Origin: Verrucomicrobiota bacterium | Lineage (GTDB): Bacteria > Verrucomicrobiota > Verrucomicrobiia > Limisphaerales > SIBE01 | NCBI GenBank assembly: GCA_016209525.1 | Contig: JACQWK010000734.1 | Span: 1 to 38,218 of the forward strand | Length of the DNA stretch: 38,218 nucleotides | Direction of reading: 5' to 3' | Shown: positions 25,481 to 33,683 of the stretch, piece by piece | Position numbering within the stretch: the stretch's first letter is position 1 | How the letters are laid out: each line of letters opens with the position of its first letter | Program-made: the position numbers and the translations under genes | The notes under the pieces: model-generated | Seen by the model: only the letters and a program-made list of their open reading frames with translations | Told to the model about the DNA's origin: nothing | The model's database searches: none

Positions 25481-26266
25481 GTGGATCGGCTCAAGAACAA
25501 AGTCCTCGTTGTGATCGGCGGTACGACCGGTTTGGGACTGTGCGCCGCGCGAGCCTTTGTGCGCGAAGGCGCCAAGGTGATGGTCGTGGGCAGGGACCAT
25601 TTGAAGGTCGAGGCGGCACTGGAGGAGTTGGGCGGGTCCGCCTCCGGACTCGCGGCAGACGCGTCACGGTCTAACACTGCGACGAAAGCGATCCGCAAAG
25701 CACTGAAGGAATTTGGCGGGTTTCATGGTTTGTACCACGTCGCAGGCGGGAGCGGACGCAGGAGAGGCGACGGGCCCTTGCACGAAATTACCGACGAAGG
25801 CTGGGAGTACACGCTCAACTTGAATCTCACTTCGTTGTTCCACTCGAATCGCGAGGCCGTCAGGCAATTCCTCAAACAGAACACCGGCGGAAGCATTCTG
25901 AACATGAGCTCCGTCCTTGCGTTCTCGCCGTCGCCTCGCTATTTCGCCACCCATGCGTATGCCGCGACGAAGGCGGCCGTCGTTGGCCTCACCAAAGCTT
26001 GTGCCGCCTATTACGCGAAGAAAGACATTCGGATCAACGTTGTGGCTCCCGCTCTGGTCGCCACACCGATGTCCGAGCGCGCGCAGGCCAATCCTGAAAT
26101 CCTGGAGTTCATCAGGACCAAACAACCCCTCGATGGCGGGCGCATCGGGCGCCCGGAAGACCTCGACTCCGCGGCGGTTTATTTCATGTCGGACGAATCG
26201 AAGTTCGTCACCGGCCAAGTGCTTGCCGTCGATGGGGGGTGGTGCGTCAGTGAAGGACAGCACTGA
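25481..26266 (+). CDS. Short-chain dehydrogenase/reductase (SDR)
   Basis: A 261-residue classical SDR. The Rossmann motif is VIGGTTGLGLC near the N-terminus, with VVGRDH after beta-2 (an Arg that often indicates NADP preference), the NNAG-position motif as HVAGG, catalytic Ser in ILNMSSVLAF, and Y-x-x-x-K in YAATKAAVVG. The C-terminus (YFMSDESKFVTGQVLAVDGG) is typical. The start is a GTG at 25481. It ends seven bases before the ROK gene, so both form an operon, probably a sugar or polyol oxidation/kinase pair. The substrate is not identifiable. Confidence 0.92.
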   Translation: MDRLKNKVLVVIGGTTGLGLCAARAFVREGAKVMVVGRDHLKVEAALEELGGSASGLAADASRSNTATKAIRKALKEFGGFHGLYHVAGGSGRRRGDGPLHEITDEGWEYTLNLNLTSLFHSNREAVRQFLKQNTGGSILNMSSVLAFSPSPRYFATHAYAATKAAVVGLTKACAAYYAKKDIRINVVAPALVATPMSERAQANPEILEFIRTKQPLDGGRIGRPEDLDSAAVYFMSDESKFVTGQVLAVDGGWCVSEGQH

Positions 26267-26273
26267 ATGACGA

Positions 26274-27272
26274 ATGAGGAAATCCGAAGTTTCACGAAGC
26301 GCAAAGGAGGAACGCGCCGCCTCTTGCCCCTCGCCTCGCGCCTCGCGCCTCGCTCCCCGAGCTTACGTTCTCGGCATTGATCTCGGAGGCTCCAGCGTTA
26401 AGGCCGTTGCGGTGACTCCGAGCGGCCGCGCTTTGGCGCGTTTCAACGAGCCGTTCGACCCCAAACGCCGGATGGATTTCGCGGAGACGATCCGTCGATT
26501 GGTGCGGCGGGTCGGAGCCGAGAGAGGCCAACCGGCGCAGCGAATCGGCCTTTCCGCGCCGGGTCTGGCGGCCAAGGACGGGCGTTCTATTGCATTCATG
26601 CCCGGCCGGCTCCGTGGACTCGTAGGACTCATCTGGTCGGAATTCCTGCGAACACCAAGCGCGATCCCGGTGCTGAATGATGCGCATGCGGCGTTGCTCG
26701 GCGAGGTCTGGCAAGGCGCGGCGCGAAGGTGTGAGAACGTGATCATGATCACCCTCGGCACTGGCGTGGGAGGGGCCGCGATGGTGGATGGCCGGCTCCT
26801 GCAAGGCCGGAGCGGAAAAGCCGGACACCTGGGTCACACCTGCCTCGATCTCGATGGGCCGCCGGATGTCTGCCACATGCCGGGCAGCCTGGAAATGGCT
26901 ATCGGCAACTGCTCGATCCGCGAACGGAGCGCGGGACGGTTCGAAACCACGCACGATTTGATCGCCGCTCACGTGGCCGGCGATGAAGAGGCCACGCGCG
27001 TCTGGCTGAAGTCCGTCAAGGCTCTCGCCTCCGCGATTGGCTCGTTTTCCAACATCCTAGATCCGGAGATCGCGGTGATCGGAGGAGGCATCGCCAGGGC
27101 CGGCGCGGCGCTGTTCGAGCCGCTGGTGCGCTCGGTACGTGAAGTCGAGTGGAAGACGAACCCCAGCGGCATCAAGATCGTGCCCGCGGAGTTGGGCGAA
27201 TTTGCCGGAGCATTTGGCGCGGCATGGAACGCGATCAGGATTGATCCGACAAGTGATTCTTTGAAGCGTTAA
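26274..27272 (+). CDS. ROK-family sugar kinase/regulator homologue (variant motifs)
   Basis: A 332-residue ROK protein without a DNA-binding N-terminus, so kinase-like rather than NagC-like. ATP-site motif LGIDLGGSSVKAVAV, catalytic-base motif VLNDAHAALLGE, and phosphate-binding TLGTGVGGAAM are present, and VIGGGIARAG near the end. Two family hallmarks are altered: the ExGH sugar/zinc motif reads HLGH, and the CxCGxxGC zinc loop reads VCHMPGSLEMAIG with only one Cys. It may be a sub-family with a different substrate or metal site. The first 30 residues are Arg/Ser/Pro-rich and partly repetitive; translation may begin later. It follows the SDR gene by seven bases. Confidence 0.85.
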   Translation: MRKSEVSRSAKEERAASCPSPRASRLAPRAYVLGIDLGGSSVKAVAVTPSGRALARFNEPFDPKRRMDFAETIRRLVRRVGAERGQPAQRIGLSAPGLAAKDGRSIAFMPGRLRGLVGLIWSEFLRTPSAIPVLNDAHAALLGEVWQGAARRCENVIMITLGTGVGGAAMVDGRLLQGRSGKAGHLGHTCLDLDGPPDVCHMPGSLEMAIGNCSIRERSAGRFETTHDLIAAHVAGDEEATRVWLKSVKALASAIGSFSNILDPEIAVIGGGIARAGAALFEPLVRSVREVEWKTNPSGIKIVPAELGEFAGAFGAAWNAIRIDPTSDSLKR

Positions 27273-27285
27273 AACGTTAAGAGTT

Positions 27286-27420
27286 ATTTGAAAAATGGGT
27301 GGCGCGGACTACCAGCCCGCAGTTCGGCGGCAACTTGCCGCCACAAATCCCGGCGGGCTAGTGCTGTGACACAGGCCGGTGGCCTGTCCCACCCAAAAAC
27401 TCGGTTTTCAGAAATGCTGC
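27286..27420. repeat. Dispersed repeat, family R1-like copy 3
   Basis: It starts TTGAAAAATGGGTGGCGCGG, like the ends at 11250 and 17016, then contains small palindromes (GGCGGCAACTTGCCGCC; ACAGGCCGGTGGCCTGT). It lies in the convergent gap between the ROK and helicase genes. No gene is visible. Confidence 0.6.
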
Positions 27421-27429
27421 AAAGCGATC

Positions 27430-30036
27430 TTACTGTCCCCAAAACCGTTGAACCTCGGCGGAAATTTCCCCACAGCTTCGGACGGTCCTGGCATCCCACC
27501 AAGGCGGGAACAAACTCCGATAACGATCCTGGGCAAAACGGGTATCGACGAGTAAAACGACGCCCCGATCATTCTCCGAGCGGATCACACGACCCACCGC
27601 CTGGAAGACTCGCGTCATTCCGGGATAGGCGTAAGCGTAGTCAAAGCCGGCGCCATTCTTAGCCTCGAAATACTCGCGGATCAGATCCCGCTCCAGGGAG
27701 AGTTGGGGAAGACCCACACCGACGATGACGGCGCCGACCAAACGATCGCCCACCAAGTCGATCCCTTCGCCGAAGATGCCCCCCATCACCGCAAACCCGA
27801 TCAGCGATTGTTCATGGTCGCAACGAAACGCTTGGAGGAACGCTTCGCGCTCGTCCTCTCGCATTCCGGACCTCTGGGCCTGGATGGCCAATCCCGCATG
27901 AAGCTGACGGAAGCGCTGCAAAACTTGGGTGAGGTACTGGTAGGATGGGAAATAGACCAGGTAATTCCCCGTCTTCCCCTGAACCACCGCAGCGATTGAA
28001 TCGGCCACGTGATCAATCGTGGCCGATCGACGTTTGAAGTCGGTGGCGATATGGTCCGCCACGAGGACGCAGAGGTTCTCTCTTGCGAACGGCGAGGGAA
28101 GTTTCAGAGTCACATCCTCCTCCGTCCGGCCGAAGAGATCGTGGAAGTAATCGAGGGGAGAAAGCGTGGCGGAGAAGAAGATAACCGACCGACCGCGCTC
28201 GGCAGCCTCTTGAAGGAGCGAGGCCGGATCAAGACAATAAAGCTTAATCGCGCTGCTGCTCCGGCCCGTTTGGTAATGCAGGGCAGGCTTCCAGCCTGCC
28301 AGTTCGGGCGGCTTCCTGCCGCCCGGACCACGGGGCGATGACGCCCCTTCATCCGGCAGACTTGAAGCCTGCCCTACGTTTTCTGACTGGCTGGAACAAA
28401 TCGTCACGAACCGTTCGTCGAAAATCTCCAGCGTGCGCGAAAAATCTGCGGCCCGAAAGTAAAGCGCCAGCAACGCATCGCGAAACTCGGCCGGCTGGTT
28501 TTGCGCCAGCCAGACTTCGGTTTCCCCCAGGAAGTTCCGGAGCAGCGGAACCAATTCGGTGGGGCTTCCTCTTCGAGCGAACGCAAGTTCGCGGCGTGGG
28601 TCGCCGCTCATGGGGCCTTCTTGAGCAAGGGCGGCGAGTCGCTCGGTGAACAGGCTCGCAATCCTGGCCACGCGCGGCAAGCGACCCTTCATCGCGCGAC
28701 GCAGTTCGTCAAACTCCCGCTCGACCAAATCGGCGGAAAACATCTCGCGCGCCCGGTCGGCCAGATTGTGGGCTTCATCGACGAGGAAGGCGTACTCACC
28801 GGCGACTGGCTCGAAAAAACTCCTGAGATAAACCTTGGGATCGAAGACGTAGTTGTAGTCGCAGATGATGACATCGGTCCAAGGCGCGACATCTGCGCAG
28901 AGGGCCGCCGGACAGACTTGATGCTGTCGTGCGATTTGTTCCACCGCCGGCCTGGCCAGGCACTCCTGCTCCAGCGCGGCCCGCATCGCATTTTTCGCGC
29001 GGTCATAGTATCCGATGGCGAACGGACAAGTCCTCACATCGCACGGTTGGCCATTGTTGAAACAGATTTTTTCTCTCGCGGTCAGCGTCAAAGCTCGCAC
29101 CCGGAGCCCCGCTCGACACATGTCGGCGATAGCTTTTTCGGCCACGGTCTTGCCTACGGTCTTGGCGGTCAGGTAAAAGACTTTGGCGACCCGCCCTTCG
29201 GCGATGGCTTTCACGGCCGGAAACAAGATCGAGATGGTTTTTCCGATGCCGGTCGGCGCTTCGACAAACAAGTGCCCGCCATCCTGCAATACACTGGTTG
29301 CGGCCTTCAGCAAGGCCTTTTGTCCCGCGCGGAATTCAGGGAACGGGAACTGCAAAGATTGAATGGACGCGGCGCGCAACCGCCACCACGCGACTTGCTC
29401 GGCGACCCAAGCCAGGTAACCTTCGGTCAAGTCCCTGAAAAACGCCGCCAATTCGGCCGCTGCGAATGACTGGCGGAACGGCGTCACGGCATCCGAGTCC
29501 AATTCCAGATACGTAAGCTGGACGTCGATAACCGGAAAATTATCCCTCGGTTCATGATCGATTCGGCGCGGAACACGCCACTGCCTCTCCCCTCTGAGGG
29601 GAGAGGGCTGGGGTGAGGGGTCTGTCGTGAGCCTCACGGACAGGGCCGGTGGTTTGGTGTGGGGGGCCCCGATACTGTGAGCCAGATAAATAAATGCATA
29701 CACTTTGGCTTGGGCCCAATGCAGCGGATCCGGCTCGCACGACCAACCGGCGCGAACAGTTTTGATTTCCTCAATCAGCAAGCTTTCCGGGGTGTGAAGG
29801 ATTCCATCGACGCGCCCGGTGATCTTCAGCACAAAATCTGCGACTTCGATCTCTTCGGAGACAGGAACTTCGGATTGGTAGCCGGGTGGGCGCGACCGCT
29901 GCAAACGCTGATGGCCGCGGGTTCCTTCCAAGGCACGAGTCGGGCTGAAGAAATCCCGATCCGTCCCCAAGTCGCCTCTTCGGAGAACGAACTCAACAAG
30001 CTCGCGGACAGAGACGGTGATCGATGGCTTCGACAT
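27430..30036 (-). CDS. Cas4/RecB-like nuclease-DinG/XPD-type DNA helicase
   Basis: An 868-residue protein for DNA repair or conflict. N-terminal PD-(D/E)xK nuclease-like domain: GRVDG (D77) and LLIEEIKT (E90, K92), then HWAQAKVYAFIYL. Helicase domain: motif I VEAPTGIGKT (K266), Fe-S-type cysteines C325, C332, C337 with C375/C380 nearby, DEAH box VDEAHNL (420-423), VIFFSATLSPLDYF, and C-terminal GFAVMGGIFGEGIDL and QAVGRVIRSENDRGVVLL. DinG/XPD helicases are 5'-3' superfamily 2 enzymes. Two segments do not belong to the family: residues 138-165 (DPSPQPSPLRGER) and 553-592 (VGQASSLPD...AGWKPALHYQ); both are translated intergenic repeats. ATG at 30036. No adjacent operon partner. Confidence 0.9.
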   Translation of the reverse strand: MSKPSITVSVRELVEFVLRRGDLGTDRDFFSPTRALEGTRGHQRLQRSRPPGYQSEVPVSEEIEVADFVLKITGRVDGILHTPESLLIEEIKTVRAGWSCEPDPLHWAQAKVYAFIYLAHSIGAPHTKPPALSVRLTTDPSPQPSPLRGERQWRVPRRIDHEPRDNFPVIDVQLTYLELDSDAVTPFRQSFAAAELAAFFRDLTEGYLAWVAEQVAWWRLRAASIQSLQFPFPEFRAGQKALLKAATSVLQDGGHLFVEAPTGIGKTISILFPAVKAIAEGRVAKVFYLTAKTVGKTVAEKAIADMCRAGLRVRALTLTAREKICFNNGQPCDVRTCPFAIGYYDRAKNAMRAALEQECLARPAVEQIARQHQVCPAALCADVAPWTDVIICDYNYVFDPKVYLRSFFEPVAGEYAFLVDEAHNLADRAREMFSADLVEREFDELRRAMKGRLPRVARIASLFTERLAALAQEGPMSGDPRRELAFARRGSPTELVPLLRNFLGETEVWLAQNQPAEFRDALLALYFRAADFSRTLEIFDERFVTICSSQSENVGQASSLPDEGASSPRGPGGRKPPELAGWKPALHYQTGRSSSAIKLYCLDPASLLQEAAERGRSVIFFSATLSPLDYFHDLFGRTEEDVTLKLPSPFARENLCVLVADHIATDFKRRSATIDHVADSIAAVVQGKTGNYLVYFPSYQYLTQVLQRFRQLHAGLAIQAQRSGMREDEREAFLQAFRCDHEQSLIGFAVMGGIFGEGIDLVGDRLVGAVIVGVGLPQLSLERDLIREYFEAKNGAGFDYAYAYPGMTRVFQAVGRVIRSENDRGVVLLVDTRFAQDRYRSLFPPWWDARTVRSCGEISAEVQRFWGQ
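28261..28380. repeat. Hairpin repeat inserted in frame in the helicase gene
   Basis: GGGCAGGCTTCCAGCCTGCC (28281-28300) pairs imperfectly with 28355-28374; smaller palindromes lie between. The identical 20-mer occurs in an intergenic repeat at 33840-33859. In the helicase gene it encodes about 40 residues without breaking the frame, in a region between the helicase lobes. Confidence 0.8.
29575..29640. repeat. C/T-rich hairpin repeat inside the helicase gene
   Basis: A perfect 10-bp stem CCTCTCCCCT / AGGGGAGAGG with a 3-nt loop (29584-29606), followed by GCTGGGGTGAGGGG. It is the same class as the intergenic repeats at 0.05-0.16 and 30.1-30.3 kb. It encodes the DPSPQPSPLRGER segment, just after the nuclease-like domain. 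Confidence 0.8.
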
Positions 30037-30456
30037 GTCGGCGAGAGATTAATAGAAGCGTTCAACGAATCAGTGCAAAAGTTTGTCCACCTCTCTCCCC
30101 TGCCCCACTCAAGCCGAAGGGGACCACGTTGGTCCGTCCGGAACTGATGCGAACATGCTCCGTCCTTGGTGCAGCTTGATTCTACTGCGAGCGGAAGATG
30201 ATCCCCCTCTCCCAGCGGGAGCGCGCTGGGGTGAGGGAGAATTGCCGACCGTTCCCCGCGGCTCCGTTTCGCTCGGCGCGTTCACCCTCACCCTGACCCT
30301 CTCCCTCAAGAGAGAGGGAACACATGTCGAGGTGCGTGTGCAGAATGTTTTCGAGAATCGAGCGCGAAAGAGGGTTTTGGTGTCAAACGAACGTTGACAC
30401 CCTCAGAACGACTGTCTAGTGTAGCCGGCAGTTTTTAAACCTCATCTATTTGGAAC
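30037..30456. repeat. Divergent intergenic region with C/T-rich repeats
   Basis: No gene is seen. Two C/T-rich hairpin repeats occur at about 30085-30130 (CTCTCCCCTGCCCCACTC) and 30200-30325 (CCCTCTCCCAGCGGGAG; CACCCTGACCCTCTCCCTC with AAGAGAGAGGG). The AT-rich stretch 30370-30456 before the coiled-coil gene is the likely promoter area. Confidence 0.55.
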
Positions 30457-31212
30457 ATGTTATTGCGAATTAGCTTAGTCGTCGCGATCCTGGCCGGGTT
30501 GGGTGGTCTCTATGTCGGGCACTTCCAGGTTGCGCAAAGAATAGCCGACATGACGACCGAGTTGACCGACACCAAGAATTCGCTGGCAACGGCCCAAGGC
30601 GCTGAAGCCAAGGCCAGAGGAGAGGCCAAGACCGCCAAACAAGAGGCCGACAAAGCCAAACAGGAGCTGGAAGTCAAGACCGAGATTCTGAACACGACCT
30701 CCGCACAGCTCGCGCAACAAAGGAAACGCGCCGACGAGTTGTTCGGCCGTCTGACGGAAGCCGAGAAGGAACGGAACGAGCTGCGCAACGACCTTTCGGA
30801 ATGGCGGTCGCTCGGAATCGCCGCGAAGGACATCAAGGAGCTGCAACAAACTGCGAGCAAAGTGGCGAAAGAACGCGACGCCTTTGCCGGAGAGAACACG
30901 ATTCTCCTGAGCCAAGTGAAACAACTGAGTGCGGAGCTTGCCCGCTACACAGGAACTAGGAGAGTCGAGGTGGCCCTTCCTACGGGCTTGAAAGGCAAAG
31001 TGCTGGCCGTGGATCCCAAATACGATTTTGTCGTGCTGGACATCGGGGGAAACCAGGGTGTCCTTAAGCACGGACAGATGCTGGTGAATCGGGACGGCAA
31101 ACTTGTTGGAAAGGTGCAGATCACCACCGTCGAACCGAATCGCAGTATCGCCAACGTCCTTCCGGACTGGAAGCAAACGGACGTGATGGAGGGAGATCAA
31201 GTTTTGTACTAA
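30457..31212 (+). CDS. Membrane-anchored coiled-coil protein with MreC-like C-terminal domain
   Basis: A 251-residue protein. An N-terminal transmembrane segment (about residues 3-21, LRISLVVAILAGLGGLYVG) is followed by about 150 residues of heptad-like, Ala/Lys/Glu-rich coiled coil (TELTDTKNSLATAQGAEAKA, AKQEADKAKQELEVKTEIL), then a small beta-rich domain (LKGKVLAVDPKYDFVVLDIG, GVLKHGQMLVNRDGKLVGKV, QITTVEPNRSIANVLPDW). The order anchor-coil-beta domain and the 'G.V..V.P.Y.FVVL' and 'G..M.V.R.G..VG.V' motifs recall MreC and other envelope organisers. It has no MreB/MreD neighbours, so it is not the standard cell-shape MreC. Lipoprotein gene follows in the same direction. Confidence 0.82.
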   Translation: MLLRISLVVAILAGLGGLYVGHFQVAQRIADMTTELTDTKNSLATAQGAEAKARGEAKTAKQEADKAKQELEVKTEILNTTSAQLAQQRKRADELFGRLTEAEKERNELRNDLSEWRSLGIAAKDIKELQQTASKVAKERDAFAGENTILLSQVKQLSAELARYTGTRRVEVALPTGLKGKVLAVDPKYDFVVLDIGGNQGVLKHGQMLVNRDGKLVGKVQITTVEPNRSIANVLPDWKQTDVMEGDQVLY

Positions 31213-31236
31213 CTTTGGTTCTAATTCGCTTTCCTC

Positions 31237-31320
31237 ATGAGACGAAAACCCCTCACCCCATCCGATGGGGAGAGGGTGTCCGTAGGACGGGTGAGGGGCA
31301 GTTGAAACGACGCTTTCAGA
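31237..31320. repeat. Dispersed hairpin repeat, family R2, copy 2
   Basis: Outer arms CCCCTCACCC (31249-31258) and GGGTGAGGGG (31289-31298) are perfect complements around CATCCGATGGGGAGAGGG. It sits between the coiled-coil and the small lipoprotein genes. It could form a terminator-like hairpin but has no T-tract. Confidence 0.7.
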
Positions 31321-31339
31321 TCGAATAATCTCACCCGGA

Positions 31340-31519
31340 ATGCAAATTCGAATGAACGCGCGGCATTTCAAATTTGGGGTTTTTTTCCTCGCCTTGGTTT
31401 GTGTTTCTTTTCTCGCCGGGTGCGCGACCTCCGATTCCGAACGGCTCTCCGAGCGGCCTTGGAACGCGCCGCGCAATTGGGAGCACGGAATTCCGCCGTC
31501 CCTCATGGAAGGGCGCTGA
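31340..31519 (+). CDS. Small lipoprotein (59 aa)
   Basis: A 59-residue predicted lipoprotein: basic start (MQIRMNARHFKFG), hydrophobic core (VFFLALVCVSFLA), lipobox LAGC with Cys28, then a short mature part ATSDSERLSERPWNAPRNWE and HGIPPSLMEGR. After lipidation about 32 residues remain, which is very short. A start at the second Met (31352) is also possible. The signal and lipobox are complete and codon use looks like neighbouring genes, so I regard it as real. Its stop is two bases from the RNase Y stop on the other strand. Function is unknown; an envelope or cell-wall anchoring role would be a guess. Confidence 0.75.
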   Translation: MQIRMNARHFKFGVFFLALVCVSFLAGCATSDSERLSERPWNAPRNWEHGIPPSLMEGR

Positions 31520-31521
31520 GC

Positions 31522-33087
31522 TCACTTCGCGAATTCGACGCAGCGGGTTTCCCGCACGACGGTGACTCGAATCTGACCTGGATAATGGAGGTCCCCTTCG
31601 ATTTTGCGCGCCAAGTTTCGCGCCAGCGCGAAGGCCTGTTCATCACTGACCTGGTCCGGATGGACCACCACTCGCAGCTCGCGCCCCGCTTGGACGGCAA
31701 AGCATTTGTCCACGCCGGGAAACGAAAGACCGATTTGCTCGAGGTTTTCCAACCGCTTGATATAAGTCGCGACGGTTTCTGAACGCGCGCCCGGCCGCGA
31801 AGCGCTGATGGCGTCCGCGGCGCTGACGAGGACACCCAGGACGTTGCTGTGAGGAACTTCGCCGTGGTGGGACGCGACGCCGTTGACGACGTCTTCAGCC
31901 TCCCCGTAGCGCTTGATGAGGTCGGCGCCCACAATGGCGTGCGATCCTTCAACCTCGTGATTGATCGCCTTCCCGATGTCATGGAGGAGGCCGGTTCTCT
32001 TGGCGGCCGTGACATCAGCCCCAATTTCAGCGGCCATGAGGCCGGTCAGGTGGGCCACTTCAATGGAGTGATCCAGGATATTCTGAGAGAAGCTGTAACG
32101 GAATCGGAGGCGGCCGAGCACTTTGACCAATTCCGCATGCATCGGGGCCAGGCCGAGTTTGAAGACGGCTTCTTCGCCGGCCTTCAAAATCGCCTCATCG
32201 ATTTCTTGGGTGACCTTGGCGACCACTTCCTCAATGCGGGTGGGGTGAATGCGGCCATCGAGAATCAAGCGTTGCATGGCCTCTCGAGCGATTTCCCGCC
32301 GGACGGGGTCGAAACCGGAAATGACCACGGCGCTGGGCGTGTCATCGATCAAGACCGTCACCCCCGTGGCCGCTTCGAAGGCGCGAATGTTGCGGCCTTC
32401 CCGGCCGATGATGCGCCCTTTGACATCGTCGCCTTGCAAAGCCACGGTGGCAGTTGTGGTTTCAAAGCTGTGGGAGCCGGCATAGCGTTGGATGGCCAGG
32501 CCGATGATGCGCCGGGCTTGCTCATCGGCTTTCGATTTGGCGCTCTCCAGGATGTGGCGGGTGAGTTCCGTGGCGTCCTTGAGGGCTCCCTGTTCAATTT
32601 CTTTCAAGAGGAGGGAACGCGCTTCCTCTTCGCTCAAGTGAGAGAGCCTCTGCAACTGTTCCTTGCGCAGTTTCTGAAGCTCCAGGATTTCCTGGTTGCG
32701 GGCGTCCAAGTCGGCTTCGCGCTGCTCGATCGCCAGCGTTTTCGCACGCAAGGATTTCTCCTGACTGACGAGGCCTTCGAGTTGTTCGTTTATGAGGGCT
32801 TCGCGCTGGGAGAGCCGGCCCTCGAGCTCGGCCAGTTCCCGCCGCTGCGCCGAGAAGGATTTCTCCGTTTGTTCACGCAGCTTGGCGGCCTCTTCGGTCC
32901 CCGTGAGCCGAGATTCCCGGACAATCGTGTCCGCATCTCGCCGCGCTTTTTCCAAGACTTCCTCGGCTTTCTCGGAAATCGCGGTTCCCAGGGAGCGTTC
33001 TCTCCAGCGGGAAATCCAGTAACCGATAAGAGCGCCCGTCAGCGCCAGGACGGCGCTTTCCACGAATCTGTCACTCAACCAAGTCAT
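31522..33087 (-). CDS. rny: Ribonuclease Y
   Basis: A 521-residue RNase Y, the membrane-bound endoribonuclease that starts mRNA decay. Layout is canonical: N-terminal transmembrane helix (about residues 7-25, RFVESAVLALTGALIGYWI), a coiled coil to about 190, KH domain with GRIIGREGRN (224-233) and TGVTVLIDDTP, and HD domain with LLHDIGKAINHEVEG (H369/D370) and NGVASHHGEVP. Length matches the family (about 520). Start: the ATG at 33087, not an in-frame start at 33141; it overlaps the upstream 5-formyltetrahydrofolate cyclo-ligase stop by four bases (ATGA), so the two are translationally coupled. Confidence 0.96.
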   Translation of the reverse strand: MTWLSDRFVESAVLALTGALIGYWISRWRERSLGTAISEKAEEVLEKARRDADTIVRESRLTGTEEAAKLREQTEKSFSAQRRELAELEGRLSQREALINEQLEGLVSQEKSLRAKTLAIEQREADLDARNQEILELQKLRKEQLQRLSHLSEEEARSLLLKEIEQGALKDATELTRHILESAKSKADEQARRIIGLAIQRYAGSHSFETTTATVALQGDDVKGRIIGREGRNIRAFEAATGVTVLIDDTPSAVVISGFDPVRREIAREAMQRLILDGRIHPTRIEEVVAKVTQEIDEAILKAGEEAVFKLGLAPMHAELVKVLGRLRFRYSFSQNILDHSIEVAHLTGLMAAEIGADVTAAKRTGLLHDIGKAINHEVEGSHAIVGADLIKRYGEAEDVVNGVASHHGEVPHSNVLGVLVSAADAISASRPGARSETVATYIKRLENLEQIGLSFPGVDKCFAVQAGRELRVVVHPDQVSDEQAFALARNLARKIEGDLHYPGQIRVTVVRETRCVEFAK

Positions 33088-33683
33088 TTCATTGCCGGGC
33101 GCTGGCCGCAACAGAACCAGCGCTCCGGCGTCAAGATGCAATCCACAGGCACGTCATGCGGCTCGAGCGGAAGCTCCGCTTGGATCTGCTGCTCGAATGC
33201 GACTCCACATTTGGTTCCGGAAACTTTCGCCAGCAATCGGTCAAAATAGCCGCGACCCCGGCCGAGCCGCCGTCCACTTAGATCAAATGCTACCCCAGGA
33301 ACCAAGACCAAGTCCAGTTGCTTTAGCGCCACCCGCGGAGAATCCGCTGGGGGTTCGAGAAGCCCGAACCGGCCGATCGCCAGACGGCGCGTTGGGTCAG
33401 CCAGTTGGCAAGCAACGTACTCCCACGCTTCGCGATGAAATCGCGGCAGCGCTAGGCGCTTTCCCTGAGAAATCGCTTCCTTCCAAAGCGGCGACAGATC
33501 CAATTCATCGGGAAGCGGCGCATAGAACAACACCGACGTGGCGTTCTTCCAGATGGATTGGAGCTGAAGAAGTTCGGACGCTTGCTTCGAAGCCCTCCAC
33601 CTTTCATCCGGAGAAATCCGATCGAGCTCCGCGCGCACCCGAGAGCGAATCCTCGATTTGAGATTCTTCGTTTCGTCATTCAT
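33084..33683 (-). CDS. 5-formyltetrahydrofolate cyclo-ligase
   Basis: A 199-residue enzyme of the MTHFS/YgfA family, which converts 5-formyl-THF to 5,10-methenyl-THF with ATP and returns the storage folate to one-carbon metabolism. Signatures: VLFYAPLPDELDLSPLW (substrate site), GKRLALPRF, and the ATP/C-terminal motif VPGVAFDLSGRRLGRGRGYF ending DRLL. Start: ATG at 33683; the upstream open frame to 33785 runs into an R2 repeat. The stop overlaps rny by four bases, a coupling also known in other bacteria between YgfA-type genes and RNA genes, so co-regulation is plausible. Confidence 0.93.
   Translation of the reverse strand: MNDETKNLKSRIRSRVRAELDRISPDERWRASKQASELLQLQSIWKNATSVLFYAPLPDELDLSPLWKEAISQGKRLALPRFHREAWEYVACQLADPTRRLAIGRFGLLEPPADSPRVALKQLDLVLVPGVAFDLSGRRLGRGRGYFDRLLAKVSGTKCGVAFEQQIQAELPLEPHDVPVDCILTPERWFCCGQRPAMK

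Noticed and set aside
25331-25600. N-terminal extension of the alpha/beta hydrolase
   Set aside because: It overlaps the divergent SDR gene on the other strand and precedes a good lipoprotein signal at 25330.
31849-33249. 466-codon plus-strand frame across rny and the cyclo-ligase gene
   Set aside because: It is antisense to rny, whose KH and HD motifs are canonical.
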